Source of the DNA: an uncultured Oscillospiraceae bacterium
GTDB lineage: Bacteria > Bacillota > Clostridia > Oscillospirales > Ruminococcaceae
DNA: 57,512 nt
Assembly (NCBI GenBank): GCA_934513685.1
Contig: CAKSWY010000017.1
Coordinates: 1 to 57,512 of the forward strand
Direction of reading: 5' to 3'
Position 1 is the first letter of the stretch, and every line of letters begins with the position of its first letter. Both the position numbers and the translations under genes were made by a program. Positions 51,507 through 57,512 of the stretch are shown here, piece by piece. The notes beneath the pieces were generated by a model, which was given only the letters and a program-made list of their open reading frames with translations, did no database searches and was not told the DNA's origin.

Positions 51507-53309
51507 ATGAAAAGAAAGCTCTGTTCCCTTGTTCTGGCGCTGGCAATGGTTCTGAACCTTGCAGCCTGCGGCCAGGCGGCAAGCTCCTCCAGCGCGGCCT
51601 CTTCGGAGCCCGCTGCCTCGAAAGAGCCTGCAAAGACCCCTGCGTACTCCACGGAAGGCTTTGTCACCGTTGACGCTGACGGCAACCGCGTGACCACCGG
51701 CCGCGACGCCACCTCCACCAAGGCGATGGCCACCGCGTCCAAGTACGAGGTTTCTCAGGTTGGCGCCGAAATCATGGCCAAGGGCGGCAACGCCGTTGAC
51801 GCAGCCGTGGCTATGGGCTTTGCCCTGGGCGTCTGCGAGCCCTTCACCTCCGGCCTGGGCGGCGGCGGTTTGGCCACCATCCACACTGCCGAGGGCGAGA
51901 ACTTCTTCATCGACTTCCGTGAGGTTGCCCCCGCGGCTGCCACTCTGGATCTGTATGTGGATGCCAGCGGCGAGAACAACGGCAACACCAAGGAGGGCGG
52001 CCTGGCTTCCGGCGTGCCCGGTGAGGTTGCCGGCCTGCTGTACCTGCTGGAGCACCACGGCACCATGAGCCGCGGAGAGGTCATGGAGCCTGCGATCCGC
52101 ATCGCCAACGAAGGCTTCACTGTTTCTGCTTACTGCGCCAACGCCATTTCTGACGCTTACGAGAAGACTCAGAAGTTCCCCGAGATGTCGAAGGTTTACC
52201 TGGACGAGAACGGCCTGCCCTGGGAAGAGGGCTCTGTGATCACCAACCCCGATCTGGGCAAGGCTCTGCAGCTGATCGCCGATCAGGGCGCCGATGTCTT
52301 CTACAAGGGCGAGATCGGCGAGGCCATGGTTGCTACCCTGGCTAAGTACGACGGCGTGATGACCATGGAAGATCTGGCTGGCTACGGAGTGCACGAGCTG
52401 GAGCCTGTTACCGGCGATTACCGCGGCTACACCGTTATCTCCAGCCCCCCGCCCTCTTCCGGCGGCACTCACCTGATCGAGATCCTGAACATCCTGGAGA
52501 ACTTTGACATGGCCAGCATGGAGGTCAACTCCGCTGAGTACGTGCATCTGTTCGCCGAGACCTTCAAGCTCGCTTTCGCCGACCGTGCCAAGTACATGGC
52601 CGACACCAACTTTGTCACCGTGCCTCTGGGCGGTCTGACCAGCCAGGCTTACGCGGACAAGCGCGCTCAGGACATCGACCTGAACGTTGCCATGGAGCAG
52701 GCTGCTCCCGACGATCCGAGCCCCTACGAGCACACCGACACCACCCACTTCTCTGTGGCTGACGTGGACGGCAACTGCGTTGCCATCACCAAGACCATCA
52801 ACTACTACTTCGGCAGCGGCGTGATGGTTGACGGCTACGGCTTCATGATGAACAACCAGATGGACGACTTCTCCACCGATTCCGAGAGCGTCAACAAGAT
52901 CGAGCCCGGTAAGAAGCCTCTGAGCTCCATGAGCCCCACCGTGGTTCTGAAGCCTGACGGATCTCCCTTCCTGGTTCTGGGCACCCCCGGCGGTTCCCGC
53001 ATCTTCTCCGGCGTGGCCGAGGTTATCAGCCGCGTGATCGACAGCAAGATGGATCTGCACACTGCCATCAGCGTGCCCAAGATCTGGAACTGCAGCAACA
53101 AGAACAACCTGCAGTACGAAAAGCCTCTGAAGGGTTACGAGCAGTACGCTCTGACCGATGAGACCATCGCCAAGCTGACCGAGATGGGCCATGGCGAACT
53201 GAAGACCACCGCTTCCGGTGCCTTCCAGTGCATCATGTTCATGGACGACGGCACCCTGTACGGCACCGCCGATCCTCGTCAGGACGGCAAGGCTGTGGGC
53301 GTGAACTAA
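51507..53309 (+). CDS. ggt: gamma-glutamyltranspeptidase lipoprotein 3
   Basis: 600 residues. Lipobox LNLAAC (Cys 21), a Ser/Ala/Lys linker, then GGT domain with IDFREVAPAA (R138), nucleophile T412 in DTTHFSVAD, and PLSSMSPT. All motifs are intact. It is divergent from ggt-2 and monocistronic, with a terminator right after it. Heavy use of GCT, GTT, TCT and CGT codons marks it as probably one of the most highly expressed genes of the window. AGAAAGGAG precedes the ATG at 51507. It may be the main gamma-glutamyl hydrolase at the cell surface. Confidence 0.93.
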   Translation: MKRKLCSLVLALAMVLNLAACGQAASSSSAASSEPAASKEPAKTPAYSTEGFVTVDADGNRVTTGRDATSTKAMATASKYEVSQVGAEIMAKGGNAVDAAVAMGFALGVCEPFTSGLGGGGLATIHTAEGENFFIDFREVAPAAATLDLYVDASGENNGNTKEGGLASGVPGEVAGLLYLLEHHGTMSRGEVMEPAIRIANEGFTVSAYCANAISDAYEKTQKFPEMSKVYLDENGLPWEEGSVITNPDLGKALQLIADQGADVFYKGEIGEAMVATLAKYDGVMTMEDLAGYGVHELEPVTGDYRGYTVISSPPPSSGGTHLIEILNILENFDMASMEVNSAEYVHLFAETFKLAFADRAKYMADTNFVTVPLGGLTSQAYADKRAQDIDLNVAMEQAAPDDPSPYEHTDTTHFSVADVDGNCVAITKTINYYFGSGVMVDGYGFMMNNQMDDFSTDSESVNKIEPGKKPLSSMSPTVVLKPDGSPFLVLGTPGGSRIFSGVAEVISRVIDSKMDLHTAISVPKIWNCSNKNNLQYEKPLKGYEQYALTDETIAKLTEMGHGELKTTASGAFQCIMFMDDGTLYGTADPRQDGKAVGVN

Positions 53310-53349
53310 TCGTCTGCACCAAGCGCTGACGCGTTCTAACTGAATCGAG

Positions 53350-53393
53350 ACAAGGGCCTGCCCCGCATGGGGCAGGCCCTTGTTGGCGTTTTT
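53350..53393 (+). terminator. terminator of ggt-3
   Basis: A perfect 15-bp stem ACAAGGGCCTGCCCC/GGGGCAGGCCCTTGT (53350-53364 with 53369-53383), then TTGGCGTTTTT. It may also serve the converging symporter gene. Confidence 0.92.
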
Positions 53394-53418
53394 GAGGGCG
53401 GCAAAGCCGTCCCCTGCC

Positions 53419-54720
53419 CTACCGCGTGCCGTTCCGCTTTTCCTCAAACTCCCGGCACAGCTGCTCCACCTGGCCGCGCAGCAGCCACAGGGCCGCCAAG
53501 TTGGGCACCGCCAGCAGGCCGTTGCACAGCTCCGCCGCCGTCCAGGCGCGGCGCAGGGGCAGGCAGGCCCCCGCCAGCGCCGCGGCGCACCAGGCCAGCC
53601 GGTAGCCCCGGCACCCCCGCCCCTCGGTGAGAAAGCACAGGGCCGTCTCGCCGTAAAATTCCCACCCCAGCAGCGTGGAAAGGGCAAACAGCCCCAGGCT
53701 CAGGTCCACCGCCAGCGTGCCCGCCGGGCCAAGCAGCTGCCCGAAGGCCCGGGCGGCCAGCCCCTCCGGCGTACCGGCCCGGCCCAGCACCCCCGAAACC
53801 GCCAGCACCAGCCCCGTCAGGCTGCACAGCACCATGGCGTCCAGAAACACCCCTGTCATGGCCACATAGCCCTGCCGGGCCGGGTGGTCGGTGCGGGCGG
53901 CGGCCGCCGCAATGCCGGCGCTGCCCAGCCCCGCCTCGTGGCTGAATACCCCGCAGGCAATGCCCCACCGGGCGGCACGCTGCCAATCGCCGGGCCGCAC
54001 CGCCCCGGCCAGAATCTCCCCAAAGGCCCCCGGCAGCTGCGCCCTGCCCCGAAGCAGGGCGGCCAAGGCCGCGGCCAGATACACCAGCCCCATCACCGGC
54101 ACCAGCGCCCCGCACACGGTGCCCACCCGTTTGGCCCCGCCCGCCAGCACCGCCAAACTGAGGGCCGCCAGCGCCAGCCCCATCCAGAGCGGCGGCAGTC
54201 CCCAGCGGCGCTGGGCGATCTCCGCCAGGGCGTTGGCCTGGGTCAGGCAGCCGATGCCGAAGGCCGCGCAGAGAGCAAAGGCCGCCCACAGCACCGCCAG
54301 CACCCGGCCAAGGCGGCCGCCCACCCCCGTTTGCAGCACCAGCATCGGCCCGCCCCGGCCCGCAGGCGTACGCCAGCGGGCGGCCAGCGTACACTCGGCA
54401 AATTTTGTGGCCATGCCCGCCGCCGCGCTCAGCCACATCCAGGCCAGCGCCCCCGGCCCGCCCAGCACCATGGCGCTGGCCACCCCCACAATGGTGCCGG
54501 TGCCCACGGTGGCCGCCAGGCTGGTCATCAGCGCCTGAAAGGGGCTTAGCCCCGGCCCGCCTGCCCGGCCCGGCTGAAGCGCCTGCCCCAGCGCCCAGGG
54601 CAGCCTGCGCCAGGGCAGAAAGCGCAGCCGCACCGTGAGCATTCCCCCGGTCAGCAGCAGGGCCGCCAGCAGCCCCGGCCCCCACACAAGCCGGTCCAGC
54701 GTTTCGATCCATTGCCCCAT
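53419..54720 (-). CDS. AgcS-family sodium/alanine-type symporter
   Basis: 433 residues and about eleven membrane helices, slightly short for the alanine-glycine cation symporter family (usually about 450-480). Typical strings are the sodium-site ATVGTGTIVGVASA in helix 2, GPMLVLQTG, and GIACGVFSHEAGLGSAG. Likely imports alanine, glycine or glutamine-type amino acids with sodium. Very GC-rich codons. It faces ggt-3 across a terminator and is divergent from brnQ. GAGGGG precedes the ATG. Confidence 0.88.
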   Translation of the reverse strand: MGQWIETLDRLVWGPGLLAALLLTGGMLTVRLRFLPWRRLPWALGQALQPGRAGGPGLSPFQALMTSLAATVGTGTIVGVASAMVLGGPGALAWMWLSAAAGMATKFAECTLAARWRTPAGRGGPMLVLQTGVGGRLGRVLAVLWAAFALCAAFGIGCLTQANALAEIAQRRWGLPPLWMGLALAALSLAVLAGGAKRVGTVCGALVPVMGLVYLAAALAALLRGRAQLPGAFGEILAGAVRPGDWQRAARWGIACGVFSHEAGLGSAGIAAAAARTDHPARQGYVAMTGVFLDAMVLCSLTGLVLAVSGVLGRAGTPEGLAARAFGQLLGPAGTLAVDLSLGLFALSTLLGWEFYGETALCFLTEGRGCRGYRLAWCAAALAGACLPLRRAWTAAELCNGLLAVPNLAALWLLRGQVEQLCREFEEKRNGTR

Positions 54721-54847
54721 GGCAGCCCCTCCCCTCGTGTTCTGCCCGGGTGCGCGGGCGTTGTTTCCACTCTATGCGGGGCCTTTGCGGGAATATGCCC
54801 GCACCGCGCGCACAAAAACATTCCGCTGATTTGGTGTTTTTCCCGGC

Positions 54848-54861
54848 ATCTGTGTTATACT
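54848..54861 (+). promoter_or_regulatory. extended -10 promoter of the brnQ-like gene
   Basis: TGTTATACT ending at 54861 is an extended -10. A TTGGTG 19 bp upstream is a poor -35. The predicted start lies about 70 bp before the gene. Confidence 0.5.
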
Positions 54862-54935
54862 GAAAGAATATTCCAGCCGCTCCCACATTTGCAGACCTGT
54901 TTTTCGTCCGCAGCGGCCAAAGGAGGAGATTCTTC

Positions 54936-56237
54936 ATGAAGCACACAGCCCATCACCGGCTGTTGATGATCCTTACAGTGTTTTCGCTGTTTTTTGGTGC
55001 AGGCAACCTGATTTTCCCGCCGTTTCTGGCGGCGCAGGCCGGGCAGAACACCTGGCCCGCCATGGCCGGGTTCTGCCTGACGGCCATCGGCTTCCCCGTA
55101 TTGGGGATCATGGCCGTCACCCGCGCGGGCGACCTGCACCGGCTGGCCAGCCGGGTGCACCCCGCCTTCGCGGCGGTGTTTCCGCTGCTGGTGTATCTGG
55201 CCATCGGGCCGGGGCTGGCCATTCCCCGCACCGCCAGCACCAGCTTTGAAATGGTGGCCCAGGCCGCGCTGGAGGGCAGCGCCCGCCTGCCCCTGTGGCA
55301 GCTGACGTACAGTCTGGTGTTCTTCGCGGCGGCCGGGCTGATCGCCCTGAAGCCGGACGCCCTCACCCAGCGGCTGGGCAAGGTGCTCTGCCCGCTGCTG
55401 CTGGCTCTCATCGGGGCGCTGTTCGTGGGCTGCCTGCTGGCCCCGCACCCTTATGGGGCCGTGGCCGCAAGCTACCAGACCCACCCCGTCATTCATGGTT
55501 TTCTGGACGGCTACCAGACCATGGACGCCATTGCGGCGCTGGTATTCGGCACGGTCATTGCCCTGAACCTGCGGGGCCTGGGCCTGACCGAGGCCCACGT
55601 CATCCGCACCGAGGCCACCCTGGCCGGGGTGGGCGCCGGGGCGCTGCTGGGGGTCGTCTACCTGTGCCTGGCCCACATCGGCGGCGTGAGCGGCGGGGCC
55701 TGGCCCGGGTCCGAAAACGGCGCCCAGGTGCTCAGCCAGCTGGCGGGCAGCGTGTACGGCCGGGGCGGCATGGCCCTGCTGGCCGCCATTTTTGTGGTGG
55801 CCTGCCTGAACACCTGTGTGGGGCTGCTTTCCAGCTGCGCCAGCTACTTTCACCAGCGGCTGCCCAAAGTTTCCTACCCGGCCTGGGTGGCCCTGTTCGC
55901 GCTCATCAGTGTGGGCATTTCCAACGTGGGGCTGAACCAGATTCTGGCCCTGTCGGTTCCGGTGCTGAACCTTTTGTACCCCATCGTGCTGGTGCTGATC
56001 CTGCTGGCCTGCCTGCCGAAGGCGGAGGCCCTGCCCCTTCTGTACCCCATTGCGGGCTGGGGCACCCTGGCGGCCAGCGCGGTGCTGCTGGCCGCCAAAT
56101 CCGGGGTACTGCCCGCCGCCCTCACCGAGGCACTGCACGCCCTGCCCCTGTATGCGCAGGGTCTCGGCTGGCTGCTGCCCTGCCTGGTGTTTCTGGCGCT
56201 GGGGGCCGGCTTGAGCCTTGTGAAGAAGCGCTCTTGA
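54936..56237 (+). CDS. brnQ: BrnQ-type branched-chain amino acid transporter
   Basis: 433 residues with about twelve membrane helices. The N-terminal FFGAGNLIFPPFLAAQAG is the LIVCS family signature; GPGLAIPRTASTSFEM follows. It is a sodium-coupled uptake system for leucine, isoleucine and valine in characterised members. AAAGGAGGAG precedes the ATG at 54936. It stands alone between the symporter and the MBL-fold gene, with a 102-bp gap to the latter and no clear terminator. Confidence 0.93.
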   Translation: MKHTAHHRLLMILTVFSLFFGAGNLIFPPFLAAQAGQNTWPAMAGFCLTAIGFPVLGIMAVTRAGDLHRLASRVHPAFAAVFPLLVYLAIGPGLAIPRTASTSFEMVAQAALEGSARLPLWQLTYSLVFFAAAGLIALKPDALTQRLGKVLCPLLLALIGALFVGCLLAPHPYGAVAASYQTHPVIHGFLDGYQTMDAIAALVFGTVIALNLRGLGLTEAHVIRTEATLAGVGAGALLGVVYLCLAHIGGVSGGAWPGSENGAQVLSQLAGSVYGRGGMALLAAIFVVACLNTCVGLLSSCASYFHQRLPKVSYPAWVALFALISVGISNVGLNQILALSVPVLNLLYPIVLVLILLACLPKAEALPLLYPIAGWGTLAASAVLLAAKSGVLPAALTEALHALPLYAQGLGWLLPCLVFLALGAGLSLVKKRS

Positions 56238-56339
56238 GTTTTCCACGTTTTTCCGGGAAATTGTTGAAAATTCGCCTGCTTTTCCAGCGCCGCCCGGGCA
56301 TTTTCCCGCCACAAACACGCCCACCATCAGGAGGTTCCC

Positions 56340-57050
56340 GTGCAGATCACCTATCTTCACCACTCCGGCTTCTGCGTTCAGCTGCCGGAACACACCCTCA
56401 TCTTTGACTGGGTCGAGGGGCAGCTGCCTGAACTTGACCCCGCCAAGCCGGTGGTGGCCTTTGTGAGCCACTTCCACGCCGACCACTTCACCTTTGACCT
56501 GTTCCGGCGGCTGGCCGCCTGCCCGCAGGTGCACTATGTGCTGGGGTGGGACATTCGGCGCCAGTTCTCCCGCCGGTTCTTTGCCGCCCGCGGGGTGGAG
56601 CAGGACCTGTACGCCCGCATTCACTTTGTAAAGGGCGGCGAAACGCTGACGGTGGCGGGCCTGACGGTGGAAACCCTCACCAGCACCGACAGCGGCGTGG
56701 CCTTTCTGGTGGCGGACGGCACCCACAGCCTGTACCACGCGGGCGACCTGAACTGGTGGCTCTGGGCCGGGGAGGACGCCGCCTTCAACCGGCAGATGAC
56801 CCATGATTTTCTGGCCCAGATGGCCCTTATTGAAGGCCGCCGGTTTGACGTTGCCTTCCTGCCGCTGGACCCCCGGCAGGAGGCCGACTACGCCGAGGGC
56901 TTCGACCACTTTATGCGCCATACTGACACCGCCCAGGCCTGGCCCATGCACTTCTGGGAGGATTTCTCGGTGTTCCAGCGCCTGGCCGACGACCCCCGCA
57001 GCGCCCCCTACCGGGCGAAGGTGGCCAAGGCCGAATGGTATCGGCGGTAA
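56340..57050 (+). CDS. metallo-beta-lactamase-fold hydrolase
   Basis: 236 residues. HHSGF at the N-terminus, the metal motif SHFHADH (43-49) and a later HAGDLN supply the metal ligands of the MBL fold; it resembles the UlaG-like or YtxJ-region small MBL proteins more than beta-lactamases. The substrate is unknown. GTG start at 56340, fixed by AGGAGG nine bases before. Terminator follows. Confidence 0.85.
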   Translation: MQITYLHHSGFCVQLPEHTLIFDWVEGQLPELDPAKPVVAFVSHFHADHFTFDLFRRLAACPQVHYVLGWDIRRQFSRRFFAARGVEQDLYARIHFVKGGETLTVAGLTVETLTSTDSGVAFLVADGTHSLYHAGDLNWWLWAGEDAAFNRQMTHDFLAQMALIEGRRFDVAFLPLDPRQEADYAEGFDHFMRHTDTAQAWPMHFWEDFSVFQRLADDPRSAPYRAKVAKAEWYRR

Positions 57051-57079
57051 GCCCCAAAACCGAACAACACGCAAAAAAG

Positions 57080-57130
57080 CGGCAGCGCCAACGCGAGGAA
57101 AAGCCCTCGTCCGGCGCTGCCGTTCTGTTT
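57080..57130. terminator. bidirectional terminator after the MBL-fold gene
   Basis: CGGCAGCGCC (57080-57089) pairs with GGCGCTGCCG (57113-57122), with an inner CGAGG/CCTCG. TTTTT lies on the plus side and TTTTTT on the minus side. Confidence 0.92.
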
Positions 57131-57452
57131 TTGTTTGAGTTATGTTTTGGTTCTGTTCCGGATCGCTTTCAGCGGTTCTTACCGCTAAAACTGCGCTGCG
57201 TTTATCCGCACTGTACTTAATTTTGTATTTATATAATCCCTTTTTACAAAAGTGCGTCTGATGCATACTAACTCATAATTATACGAAACATCGCACTTTT
57301 ATTCATTTTCTATTCATTTCCGGCTAATGGGTATTCATTTTTACTCTAAGTTATCATGCAATTTATTAGAATGGAATTTTTGAAAGAGCCAGCACCTTGA
57401 ATGGGCTGACTCTTTCAATGTCACTTGTAGTTGACAAACTGGAATTTTCAAA
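57131..57452. other. AT-rich right flank without a recognised gene
   Basis: Composition drops sharply to AT-rich after about 57220, as around the HNH gene. A hairpin TTGAAAGAGCCAGC/GCTGACTCTTTCAA (about 57377-57418, one mismatch) lies 35 bp past the end of the partial minus-strand frame and may be its 3' stem. Nothing else is seen. Confidence 0.5.
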
Positions 57453-57512
57453 TTAGTCTTTGCAAATAACCTTTGAATCTTCACCATCAATTACAATTCC
57501 CTGACGGTTGTT
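57453..57512 (-). CDS. possible C-terminus of a gene cut by the window edge
   Basis: On the minus strand the last 60 bases are an open frame of 19 codons ending in TAA (57455-57453), coding for IVIDGEDSKVICKD at its end. The codons are AT-rich. A hairpin follows. Too short to assign; it could also be chance. Confidence 0.35.
   Translation of the reverse strand, partial: NNRQGIVIDGEDSKVICKD

Noticed and set aside
51408..53687. 759-codon open frame on the minus strand over ggt-3
   Set aside because: Complement of a strongly motif-bearing transpeptidase; no start signal and no recognisable domain.
54855..57266. 803-codon open frame on the minus strand
   Set aside because: Antisense to brnQ and the MBL-fold gene, Gln/His/Gly-rich with no family features; a shadow of GC-rich coding.

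Overview
The window is a GC-rich segment of a Gram-positive, endospore-forming Clostridia-type chromosome. The lipoprotein leaders, strong AAGGAGG-type ribosome sites, a spoVAC-spoVAD-spoVAE cluster and extended -10 promoters all fit a gut Oscillospiraceae-like bacterium. The exact genus cannot be fixed from sequence alone. No rRNA, tRNA, CRISPR array, phage or insertion sequence was recognised.

Layout. (1) 203-8521, minus strand: a near-complete arginine regulon transcribed argG, argH, argC, argJ, argB, argD, argF. It starts from a sigma-A promoter overlapped by an ARG box. (2) 8831-12971: a GIY-YIG/GNAT fusion protein, two small membrane proteins, a DigH-like glycosidase lipoprotein and an unknown lipoprotein. 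(3) 13188-23904, plus strand: an aromatic amino acid supra-operon holding all seven shikimate steps plus the Phe and Tyr branches (pheA, aroB, aroC, fused aroE-aroK, aroQ, DAHP synthase, aroA, tyrA). A glycosyltransferase is embedded in it and a WYL regulator ends it. (4) 24092-35589: prfC, a YeiH-type exporter divergent from a LysR regulator, nagB, a glycosyltransferase, hflX, the spoVA cluster with a forespore-type promoter, a zinc-ribbon membrane protein and a trigger-factor-like lipoprotein foldase. (5) 35926-36510: an isolated AT-rich HNH nuclease gene, probably acquired.

(6) 36676-53309 is the most unusual part. It holds three gamma-glutamyltranspeptidase lipoproteins, poly-gamma-glutamate synthase subunits PgsB and PgsC, a PgsW-like protein, two M14/AstE-like zinc hydrolases, a two-component system, and a TRAP-DctM-like permease. 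The permease sits with a small lipoprotein and a very short membrane ORF that appears to be frame-disrupted. I read this as a locus for making, trimming and perhaps re-importing poly-gamma-glutamate or gamma-glutamyl compounds. The assignment of synthesis rests on family recognition; the recycling link is inference. Two of its promoters share an 11-bp box at identical spacing, and two of the three transpeptidases share a codon bias with the permease operon that the third lacks.

(7) 53419-57050: an AgcS-type amino acid symporter, a BrnQ-type transporter and a metallo-beta-lactamase-fold protein. The window ends in AT-rich DNA with the possible C-terminus of another gene.
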